Source of the DNA: PBB1 sp965229345
GTDB lineage: Bacteria > Pseudomonadota > Gammaproteobacteria > Burkholderiales > Burkholderiaceae_C
Assembly: GCA_965229345.1 (NCBI GenBank)
Contig: OZ245872.1
Coordinates: forward strand, 2,790,001 to 2,854,000
DNA length: 64,000 nt
Direction: 5' to 3'
Shown here: one piece after another, positions 34,358 through 40,618 of the stretch
Layout of the letters: the number at the start of each line of letters is the position of its first letter
How positions within the stretch are numbered: position 1 is the stretch's first letter
The notes under the pieces: model-generated
Seen by the model: only the letters and a program-made list of their open reading frames with translations
Told to the model about the DNA's origin: nothing
The model's database searches: none
Made by a program: the position numbers and the translations under genes

Positions 34358-34571
34358 GGCGCGCAGGCGGCTTGATGCCCCTGGCCTTCGCCATCTCCGA
34401 GACGATTTTGTCCAGCAGATGGGGGCGTTCATCGGCAAGCGTTTCAGCCCACATGGCCAGCGCCTGTTCGATGTCGTCCTGCGTTTGCGCCCCTGCGAAG
34501 TCGAGACCGAGCGATCGGTATGCCTCGATTTCGTTGGGCGTGAACCGTAGTGTCTTGCCTGCACGAAGCAT
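34305..34571 (-). CDS. Hypothetical protein (88 aa) convergent with the small-gene block
   Basis: 88 residues: MLRAGKTLRFTPNEIEAYRSLGLDFAGAQTQDDIEQALAMWAETLADERPHLLDKIVSEMA. The composition and periodic helices look like real protein, unlike the antisense noise around it. It overlaps the 70-residue gene tail to tail by about 53 bases, unusual and a reason for caution. It could be a small DNA-associated or regulatory protein of the element. Confidence 0.55.
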   Translation of the reverse strand: MLRAGKTLRFTPNEIEAYRSLGLDFAGAQTQDDIEQALAMWAETLADERPHLLDKIVSEMAKARGIKPPARLTVVKDALPSSGSLRQS

Positions 34572-34642
34572 GTGTGGGCCTTTTGTGAACCGTCTTGTGT
34601 GAACTGATCAGCGTATCAGCCGCGCGAGCTATTGCAACCCTC

Positions 34643-34692
34643 GGGGAGTCCACCGCTTCCCGACCGGGATGGGTGTTCCCTCTTTCATCGGA
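34643..34692 (+). promoter_or_regulatory. Repeated leader motif (copy B)
   Basis: GGGGAG at 34643-34648 can pair loosely with TTCCC (34658-34662); then CGGGATGGGTG-TTCCCTC (34665-34682), CTTTCATC and GGAG. Almost the same string is seen before 33966 and similar ones before 36158 and 38643. It ends 10 bases before the ATG at 34702. Confidence 0.5.
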
Positions 34693-34701
34693 GTCAACAC
34701 C

Positions 34702-35223
34702 ATGTCCCCTGAGAAACCCCGTCCTCGCACCAAACGCTCTGGCGTCGAGTTCGAGGAAGAGAGAGCCTGGGTCAGCTTCTACCGGCGCGCCAGCCACGAC
34801 GTGGCCATCGCCGCCGAAGTACTGGCCCAGCTCGATGCCGATCCGGATAGAAAGCGCGCCCACCTGGCGCTGTACCTGCGCTGCAAGGAATCGCTGCGCA
34901 TGCACAAGGCTCGCCAAGTGCGTAACAAGCGGATCGGTCAGTTTGTTCGCTGGCTCTGCCACGGCTTGTTCGTGGCACCGGCGCAAGCACTGCGCCGCGG
35001 TCTGCACCGTGGCGGCGATATCGCCGTCGAGTGCCTGCCGCAGACCGTCAAGGAGCCAGCCCTGCACCAGGTGCGCGAGCTGACCAAGGAAGGCGAATTC
35101 GCGCAAGCGCAATCGGCTTTCGGCCCGCAAGCAACTCTGCCGACCGTGGCACCCGCCACCGAACGAGCCGAGGCCACGTCCTCGCGCTCATCGTCGCCCA
35201 AGGGCACCCGCTCAGCGGCCTGA
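34702..35223 (+). CDS. Integrative-element protein of unknown function (173 aa)
   Basis: 173 residues from the ATG that follows the repeated leader. Basic N-terminus (MSPEKPRPRTKRSGVEFEEERAWVSFYRR), a helical middle (HDVAIAAEVLAQLDADPDRKRAHLALYLRCKESLRMHKARQVRNKRIGQFVRWLCHGLF), and a disordered Ser/Thr/Ala-rich tail. No domain recognised; a DNA-binding or structural role in the element is possible. Confidence 0.68.
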   Translation: MSPEKPRPRTKRSGVEFEEERAWVSFYRRASHDVAIAAEVLAQLDADPDRKRAHLALYLRCKESLRMHKARQVRNKRIGQFVRWLCHGLFVAPAQALRRGLHRGGDIAVECLPQTVKEPALHQVRELTKEGEFAQAQSAFGPQATLPTVAPATERAEATSSRSSSPKGTRSAA

Positions 35224-35235
35224 CCCCGCAGCACC

Positions 35236-35284
35236 AAGGAAGCTTCCTTCCCTGGCGTGGCACCCCAGCGCTCGCTGTGGTGCC
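35236..35284 (+). repeat. Palindrome and long hairpin between small genes
   Basis: AAGGAAGCTTCCTT (35236-35249) is a perfect 14-base palindrome; GGCACC-c-CAGCG-ct-CGCTG-t-GGTGCC (35259-35284) forms a 26-base hairpin with one opposed mismatch. They lie in the 237-base gap (35224-35460) between two plus-strand genes. Terminator of the upstream gene or leader structure of the next; no T-tract follows. Nothing else in the gap is assignable. Confidence 0.5.
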
Positions 35285-35460
35285 CCGATCGTCGAACGCG
35301 CACGCCCACCGCCTCGGTGGTGCGTGACGCGCTCGACCCCTCTTCTTCTTTCGCTTCGAGGCACTGCCTCCGATGCACACCTGCGGCCCTGGCCCAGGAC
35401 TCCCCACTTCCCGTTGACTTGCCCGAGGCAGGTCGGCACCTCTCATGAAAGGAATCCCCC

Positions 35461-36057
35461 ATGGCTGCTACCGCCACCGACACCTTGCGTGCCATCGAGG
35501 CCCGCGCCGAACGCGCCATCGTCCAGGAACTGCGTCTGATGATGCAAGAGATCCTCGGCCTGCGCACCCAGCTCGTTCTGGAGGACCGAGCCCATGCCGA
35601 TGGGCTGCTGCTCAAACTTGACCGGCTCGAGCGCGACCAGGTCACGGCACCGGCCAACGAGGTCGCCGTCCCGATGTGCCCGACATTGCTGATGCCGTCG
35701 CTGAGCGTGACGGTCTTCGAGACGATGGTTCCGAAGGCCTATCGCGTCTACTTCTACGACCACCACTACGGTGACCTCGAAGACGTCATCACCGTGGCCA
35801 CCTTCGAAACCGGCGTGCAGTTGGTCCGCGATCGGCTCACGCCGGACGGTGACTACGTGATCACCGCCAGCTGGATCAAACACCAAGGCGAGATGACGGT
35901 CTCAACACCGCACGGCACCGTGCTCGCGCGCGTTGAAGCTGATGACAGCGGCGCACCGGCAGCGCGACCCGCCGTGAGCAACGCCTGCGGTGCTCTGCGC
36001 GCCGGCGATGCCGCGCCCATTGAACAGTTGTTCGGCCGGGAGCTCGAAGCCGCCTGA
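35461..36057 (+). CDS. Integrative-element protein of unknown function (198 aa)
   Basis: 198 residues: N-terminal coiled-coil-prone helix (ATDTLRAIEARAERAIVQELRLMMQEILGLRTQLVLEDRAHADGLLLKLDRLERDQ), then a mixed alpha/beta part (YRVYFYDHHYGDLEDVITVATFETGVQLVRDRLTPDGDYVITASWIKHQ). Ribosome site AAAGGAA eight bases ahead. The domain architecture suggests an oligomeric small-molecule- or protein-binding module; unrecognised family. Confidence 0.68.
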   Translation: MAATATDTLRAIEARAERAIVQELRLMMQEILGLRTQLVLEDRAHADGLLLKLDRLERDQVTAPANEVAVPMCPTLLMPSLSVTVFETMVPKAYRVYFYDHHYGDLEDVITVATFETGVQLVRDRLTPDGDYVITASWIKHQGEMTVSTPHGTVLARVEADDSGAPAARPAVSNACGALRAGDAAPIEQLFGRELEAA

Positions 36058-36097
36058 GACAGGCTGGGTGCATCGCGCCTGGCATCCATCACCCCGA

Positions 36098-36155
36098 GGG
36101 GCACACCTGCCCCAACGGGAGAGGTCGTGCCCCTCTTTCATTCCAAAGGAAGAGG
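36098..36155 (+). promoter_or_regulatory. Repeated leader motif (copy C)
   Basis: Hairpin GGGGCA-cacc-TGCCCC (36098-36113), then CGGGAGAGGTCGTG-CCCC (36116-36133), TCTTTCATT and an AAGGAAG ribosome site directly before the ATG at 36158. Same order of elements as copies A, B and D: hairpin, CGGGA, spacer, CCC, CTTTCAT, ribosome site. Confidence 0.5.
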
Positions 36156-36157
36156 AC

Positions 36158-36622
36158 ATGACCTCCGATCCATCTACATCGGTTGAACCCGCGACCACGA
36201 CCCTCGACGAGTCATCGGTCCTGGGCCGCAACAAGAACATCTTGCTGGCAGCCCTGAAGCAAGGCGGCATCATCAGCGCGACCGTGACCTACGCAGGTTG
36301 CGGCGACTCCGGTGGCGTCGAAGAAGTGAGCGTCGAAGCGCCGGAAGGCATCCGGTTCGATCTCGGCGCGCCGATCACCACCTTCGTCGAGCAAAGCGTG
36401 TTCCAAGACGGCAGCTGGCACCCGACGGTTGTCGAGCAGCAGATGTCCATCGAACAGGCGTTGCGAGACTTCGCTGCACAGGCCGTCGCGCAGCTTCATG
36501 AGGGCTGGTATGACGGAAACGGCGCCTCCGGTGAGGTGGTCTTCGGCTGCCAGAGCGACACCGTTCGCGTCGAGCACACGGCTTACTTCATCGACTCCGA
36601 CTATGAGGAGTCGGTGCTGTGA
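36158..36622 (+). CDS. DUF6878-family protein
   Basis: 154 residues. The pattern NKNILLAALKQGGIISATVTYAGCGDSGGVEEVSVEAPEG followed by IEQALRDFAAQAVAQLHEGWYDGNGASGEVVF is typical of DUF6878 proteins found on integrative elements and megaplasmids. Two Cys (AGCGDSGG, FGCQSD). The end overlaps the TIM-barrel gene by four bases (GTGA), so the two are coupled. The function of the family is unknown. Confidence 0.75.
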   Translation: MTSDPSTSVEPATTTLDESSVLGRNKNILLAALKQGGIISATVTYAGCGDSGGVEEVSVEAPEGIRFDLGAPITTFVEQSVFQDGSWHPTVVEQQMSIEQALRDFAAQAVAQLHEGWYDGNGASGEVVFGCQSDTVRVEHTAYFIDSDYEESVL

Positions 36623-37383
36623 AGGCCGGCGTGACCGCGCATGTGTCGCTGGCCTGCTGGCCGGGTCTGAGACACGAGCAGGCAGCGCAGCAACTCGCGT
36701 GCAGTCTTCGGGAGCCATTGTTCGGCACCTTGTCGACGGCGCATGTCCAGCTTGTCCCGCAGAGCTTCGGTGTGCTGACCGAAGCGGTGGTGGACAGCCT
36801 GCTGGCTGCGTTCCCGCAGGTGCGTTTTCGCCTGCACGCCAATGTGCGGGTCCTGCCCGTGCACCGCATCGCGGACCTGTCGGGCTACGCCCTGCATGCC
36901 GACTGGTTCCATCAGGCGGCGCGCATCAGCCGGGACCTGGGTGCTCCGGCCTACACGGGGCACTCCGGCTCGCAATCAGAGGCGTCAATGGCCCGAATGC
37001 TGGACGGCGCCAGGCGCTGCGCCGATCTGTTCGAGTGCCCGGTGGGCATCGAAGGTCAGTACCCGGCACCGGGCGACCCCTGGTTGGTGTCGAGCTGGGC
37101 CGAGTATCGACAACTGTTCGAGTCGGGCGTTCCCTTTGCCGTCGACCTGTCGCACCTGCACATCCTGGCCACGCGCAGCGGCGTGCGAGACGACGGCCTG
37201 CTCAGAGAGATGCTGGCGTGTGAGCGCTGCATCGAAGTTCACGTCAGCGACAACGGCGGTCACGGCGATTGGCATCAAGTCTGCGAACAGCCGCCCTGGT
37301 GGTTCGCGTTGCTGCAATTCATTCACCCCGAGGCGGTTGTCTTCTCCGAAGGCAATCACCGCAAAAAGAGATCCACACCATGA
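36619..37383 (+). CDS. Xylose-isomerase/MNIO-like TIM-barrel enzyme on the element
   Basis: 254 residues with a metal-site layout typical of the xylose-isomerase-like superfamily, to which DUF692 MNIOs belong: H115 (YTGHSG), E145 (GIEGQ), D176/H179 (AVDLSHLHI), H208 (EVHVSDN), D217/H219 (GHGDWHQ), E244 (FSEGN). The GTG start overlaps the DUF6878 stop; its own stop overlaps the next gene (ATGA). Unlike sugar isomerases it is locked between two small-protein genes on a mobile element, as peptide-modifying MNIOs often are. Substrate unknown; could equally be an epimerase or endonuclease IV-like enzyme. Confidence 0.72.
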   Translation: MKAGVTAHVSLACWPGLRHEQAAQQLACSLREPLFGTLSTAHVQLVPQSFGVLTEAVVDSLLAAFPQVRFRLHANVRVLPVHRIADLSGYALHADWFHQAARISRDLGAPAYTGHSGSQSEASMARMLDGARRCADLFECPVGIEGQYPAPGDPWLVSSWAEYRQLFESGVPFAVDLSHLHILATRSGVRDDGLLREMLACERCIEVHVSDNGGHGDWHQVCEQPPWWFALLQFIHPEAVVFSEGNHRKKRSTP

Positions 37384-37922
37384 GTACCGAAGTCCATGAG
37401 CCACCGGCCGATTACGTCGTCAACGCGTCGGGCCGAATCGATCTGAACGATCAAGGCCAGTCCGTCGTGCAAACCTATCGCGAAGCAGAGGAAGCTTTCG
37501 ATGCCCTGCAGACCTGCTGGGCAGGCGCCTGCCTCGCCGGCTTGTTCCTGCGTCATCCCTGGCTGCAGTCGCTGAGGATCACCTTGTCGGCATCCGCCGA
37601 GTTCGACGACCAGGGCGGTTGCTTTCGCAGCATCAACAATTCCGTCACGCAGGTGCTGCCGGTGCCCGGTGTGCCGCTGCCGGAGTCTGCGATGCGCGAC
37701 GGTGCATTCGACGACTCGGAGGCCGCCAGCGACATCGAAGCGGACTTGGACGAATGCGACCACGACCTATACGAATCGATCAGCGATGCACCGAACAACT
37801 ACGATGATGTCGTGCTCGACCTGCGTCGCTCCTCGATCGCGCAATTTCTGCACGAGGCTTCAATCAGTGGAGCGCAGGCGTACCAAGCCTTCTTCCGGGT
37901 GACAGAAACCAATCACAGCTGA
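37380..37922 (+). CDS. Acidic protein coupled to the TIM-barrel enzyme
   Basis: 180 residues, strongly acidic (the SEAASDIEADLDECDHDLYESI stretch). N-terminal half YREAEEAFDALQTCWAGACLAGLFLRHPWLQSLRITLSASAEFDDQGGCF; C-terminal helix DLRRSSIAQFLHEASISGAQAYQAFF. The ITLSASAEFDDQGG strand-turn is reminiscent of the ATVTYAGCGDSGG segment of the DUF6878 gene upstream, so a distant paralogue is possible. Four Cys, several grouped (TCWAGAC). Coupled by ATGA overlap. Partner or substrate of the barrel enzyme is a hypothesis. Confidence 0.68.
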   Translation: MSTEVHEPPADYVVNASGRIDLNDQGQSVVQTYREAEEAFDALQTCWAGACLAGLFLRHPWLQSLRITLSASAEFDDQGGCFRSINNSVTQVLPVPGVPLPESAMRDGAFDDSEAASDIEADLDECDHDLYESISDAPNNYDDVVLDLRRSSIAQFLHEASISGAQAYQAFFRVTETNHS

Positions 37923-37984
37923 GTTGTGTGACTCAAAGCTCGGCCCACCACATCGGTGGCGCCGGGCTTCGTTCTTCCCGACCG

Positions 37985-38200
37985 CTACGCCGCCTTACGG
38001 CACTGCTCGGATTCGCGGTCGATCAGCCAGTGCAGGAACTGGGTCTCCCGTGAGCACCCCCAGTAGTGCGCCTTGCACCGCGCAACGTAGGCCTCGAACT
38101 CGACAAGCGTGCGGATGCTCACCGGTTCGATGGCAGTGATCTTGGTGAAGCGATCGATCTCACGGCGGGTGAGTCGAATTTGCTGGCCGAGGCGGAGCAT
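37985..38200 (-). CDS. Small basic protein (71 aa) of the element
   Basis: 71 residues from ATG 38200: MLRLGQQIRLTRREIDRFTKITAIEPVSIRTLVEFEAYVARCKAHYWGC then RETQFLHWLIDRESEQCRKAA. The dense aromatic and charged pattern looks real, and it is preceded by unstructured DNA. Possibly a small DNA-binding or antirestriction-type protein; family not recognised. Confidence 0.55.
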   Translation of the reverse strand: MLRLGQQIRLTRREIDRFTKITAIEPVSIRTLVEFEAYVARCKAHYWGCSRETQFLHWLIDRESEQCRKAA

Positions 38201-38642
38201 GGTGGCGTGGAAGCGAGGTAACTGCACGCCATGCTGACGGAGTTTCAAGCGCTTGTCAGCGGGTAAGCCGCACTGCCGGTCAAATATTCTCCAGTGACAG
38301 CCAAGTCCCGTTTGAGCTGCACTGAATCGTGACTTCAGGCGTCGCGACCATTGGCCGTCGCCCGGTGGCAACACTCGACAGCGCCTGGTCGGGTGAGCCG
38401 ATGACATCGCCACGCACAATCCCCGCCGAATTCACGCGCTCTTGCATGGCGCCGGCACGGCCAGCCTTGGCCCTGCCCCAGGTGTGCGCCACACTGCATT
38501 CTCTTCAACACGTTCCATCACGGAACGACCTCCGGCACGCAGCCGGCGTCGCAGTCGTCACCTGCCTCATCAACCTCACTCGGGGACTTCGTTCCCCGTG
38601 CGGGTTCGGCGTTCCCGTTCTGCTTTCATGAAGGAGAACGCC
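38201..38642 (+). promoter_or_regulatory. Gene-free region ending in repeated leader motif (copy D)
   Basis: No convincing gene in 38201-38580. At the end: hairpin CGGGGAC-ttc-GTTCCCCG (38581-38598), then CGGGTTCGGCG-TTCCCG (38601-38617), TTCTGCTTTCATG and AAGGAG, leading into the GTG start of radC at 38643. This is the same arrangement as before 33966, 34702 and 36158. Confidence 0.5.
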
Positions 38643-39224
38643 GTGGACTTGTCCACCTTCACACGCGCCGACCTGGTCGGCCAATTGCTCTCACCACTCG
38701 CGTTGGCCCCTGTCGAAGGCCCGCCTCGGGTACAAGACACCGAACGGGTCTATGGTCATGCAGGCCCGCAAGACGCGGTGCTGACCTACAAGCTCCGCGT
38801 CGCACGCGAACTCTTGCTTCGCGACCTGCAAGCGCAAATGCGCAGCGGCCCGGTGATGGATTCGCCGCAAGTCCTGCGCGACTGGCTGCGCCTGTATTGC
38901 GCGGGTCTGGAGCACGAGGTCTTCATCGTGCTCTACCTGACGGCCCATAACAGCCTGATCGAAGCGGTGCAACTCTTTCGCGGCACGCTCACACAGACTT
39001 CGGTCTACCCGAGAGAGGTGGTCAAGGGTGCCCTCGCGCGCAACGCGGCCGCGGTCGTGGTCGCGCACAACCATCCCTCCGGCGAACCCGACCCATCACG
39101 GGCCGACGAGTTCCTCACGCAGTCCCTCAAGAGCGCGCTGAATCTCGTCGACGTGCGCGTTCTCGACCACTTCGTCGTGGCCGGCGACCGGTCGATTTCG
39201 TTTGCCGAGCGTGGCCTGCTTTAG
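38643..39224 (+). CDS. radC: RadC-family JAB-domain protein
   Basis: 193 residues; the GTG at 38643 is chosen for the AAGGAG seven bases upstream (an ATG at 38628 is possible). The MPN/JAB core has HNHPSGEPDPSRADEFLTQSL with metal-binding His-x-His and Asp, preceded by VFIVLYLTAHNSLIEAVQLFRGTLTQTSVYPREVVKGALARNAAAVVVAHNHPSG. Such radC genes are characteristic cargo of integrative elements; the family's real activity is unresolved. Confidence 0.9.
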   Translation: MDLSTFTRADLVGQLLSPLALAPVEGPPRVQDTERVYGHAGPQDAVLTYKLRVARELLLRDLQAQMRSGPVMDSPQVLRDWLRLYCAGLEHEVFIVLYLTAHNSLIEAVQLFRGTLTQTSVYPREVVKGALARNAAAVVVAHNHPSGEPDPSRADEFLTQSLKSALNLVDVRVLDHFVVAGDRSISFAERGLL

Positions 39225-39228
39225 CGCC

Positions 39229-39408
39229 ATGGGCACCAACACTGCACCGCGCTGCCCGCTGTGTCCGGGGCACGGCGTGCTGCTGGGCACCCTGGGCCGC
39301 TTGCGCTGGTACCGCTGCCGCGACTGCGGCATGGACTTCAACCGCAAGCGCCCTCTGCGGCCAGCGCCGAGTTCCTCACCTACCCAAGAAGGAGTCCGCC
39401 ATGGATAA
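39229..39408 (+). CDS. Small zinc-ribbon protein (59 aa)
   Basis: 59 residues with CPLC near the start and CRDC after LRWYRCRDCGMDFNRKRP, a C4 zinc ribbon of the kind found in small element-borne transcription-associated proteins. Starts five bases after radC and its end overlaps the DUF5983 gene start by eight bases. Confidence 0.68.
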   Translation: MGTNTAPRCPLCPGHGVLLGTLGRLRWYRCRDCGMDFNRKRPLRPAPSSSPTQEGVRHG

Positions 39409-39700
39409 CTCCACCGCTGCCAACCTGCAGCAGCTTTCCGAACCGCTGGCCGCGCTGTCGATCACGCACCTGACCGCGGCCACTCGCCAGAAGCTGGCCG
39501 ACGACGATTTGTCGGTCCACGCCTATCCCAACGAATACGGCGGTTTCGTCTACGTCGGCGCACCGCGCTACAGCATTCCGGCCGAAACCGACTTGGCCGC
39601 GATCTTCGAGGTCGCCGAGCAGGCCGGCATCGTCTGGCTGAAATTCGACAGCGACGCGGCCATCGTCGATCGCATGCCGGTCTTCGAGGAGGAGGGCTGA
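39401..39700 (+). CDS. DUF5983-family protein
   Basis: 99 residues: ITHLTAATRQKLADDDLSVHAYPNEYGGFVYVGAP, DLAAIFEVAEQAGIVWLKFDSDAAIVDRMPVFEEE, the compact pattern of DUF5983 proteins carried by integrative elements and conjugative plasmids. GAAGGAG ribosome site directly upstream. Function unknown. Confidence 0.72.
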   Translation: MDNSTAANLQQLSEPLAALSITHLTAATRQKLADDDLSVHAYPNEYGGFVYVGAPRYSIPAETDLAAIFEVAEQAGIVWLKFDSDAAIVDRMPVFEEEG

Positions 39701-39753
39701 CGGCTCAGCGCATCGCCGAATCCACCACCACCCTCGGGTGGCCCCAGTCCCCA

Positions 39754-39784
39754 CAGGGCGTCGCGCCGTCAGGCCGACGCCCTG
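39754..39784 (+). repeat. Perfect 9-bp-stem hairpin in the leader of the 223-aa gene
   Basis: CAGGGCGTC (39754-39762) pairs with GACGCCCTG (39776-39784) around a 13-base loop; just upstream CCACCC-tc-GGGTGG (39728-39741) is a second hairpin. They fill the 132-base gap between DUF5983 and the gene at 39833 and extend the pattern of structured leaders in this block. Confidence 0.55.
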
Positions 39785-39832
39785 ACTCATTTCATGGAGC
39801 CTGTTCATGACACACCTCATGGAGATCACCCG

Positions 39833-40504
39833 ATGAACGCAGTGACGCTCAACGCCGAGCAGCGGCTGTATGTCATTGCATCCGATGGCGGCTACAGCTG
39901 TCTCGGCTTCGACAACGCCCGCGAGCATGCCAACCAGATTGCCGTGCGGCTCAACCGTCCCGATCTGTCGTTCGCAACATCGGATCAAGGAACGCTGAAT
40001 GGCTACGCCAAGTATCAGCAGGCCACGCAAGCCTGGGGCCAATCGTCGTTGACCCAGCAGACCTACTTCGACCCGGGCACAGACCCGAAGGCGGCGGGTG
40101 TGTTGGAGGCGTGCCGCAAGGCGGGCGACAAACTGCGGCTGGTGCTCGGCGACACGGTGATCGGCGAATCGTGGCTCGACGAATACGACGTCGTCGGCAC
40201 TATCGGGCGCTCTTGCGGCTCGCTCAAGGTGCCGCTGCTGATCGAAGAAGGTGAAGTCGGTGGCGGCGCCATCCTCACCGCCTCCGTACTCTGCATCATC
40301 GACTGGCACACCGGCACGGCACTGTACCGGCACCCGGCCTACCGGGCGCCGGACCTGAGCATCGCACCCACTGACGATGCCAGGTTGCCTTGGGTTGTCC
40401 AACTGCCCGACAAGGAAATGGCGCGCTTTGCCGACATCGGCAAGGCCGCCGCCTACCTTGCCTTCATGCGGGGCGGGACGATCGAGCCGAGAGTGTTCCG
40501 GTGA
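39833..40504 (+). CDS. Integrative-element protein of unknown function (223 aa)
   Basis: 223 residues: LYVIASDGGYSCLGFDNAREHANQIAVRLNRPDL, KLRLVLGDTVIGESWLDEYDVVGTIGRSCGSLKVPLLIEEGEVGGGAILTASVLCIIDWHTGTALYRHPAYRAPDL. The second half looks like an SH3-like or beta-rich domain. Similar proteins accompany RadC/DUF5983 on elements, but I know no function. Last gene of the plus-strand block; converges on the SbcC-like gene with a 114-base gap. Confidence 0.68.
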   Translation: MNAVTLNAEQRLYVIASDGGYSCLGFDNAREHANQIAVRLNRPDLSFATSDQGTLNGYAKYQQATQAWGQSSLTQQTYFDPGTDPKAAGVLEACRKAGDKLRLVLGDTVIGESWLDEYDVVGTIGRSCGSLKVPLLIEEGEVGGGAILTASVLCIIDWHTGTALYRHPAYRAPDLSIAPTDDARLPWVVQLPDKEMARFADIGKAAAYLAFMRGGTIEPRVFR

Positions 40505-40618
40505 GCGGATCGTGGTGCGAGGTGTCCGGGGTCAAACCCTCGGCGCTTTGCACCGCGTCTGCACCGAATCCCCGGGGCCTGCCACCCGCATCACCGGCCC
40601 ACGCTGTCTCCAAAGGAA

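Noticed and set aside
33964..40504. PRTRC-type plasmid gene cluster
   Set aside because: Small genes on an element suggested it, but no ThiF, E2-like or ParB-like protein is present.
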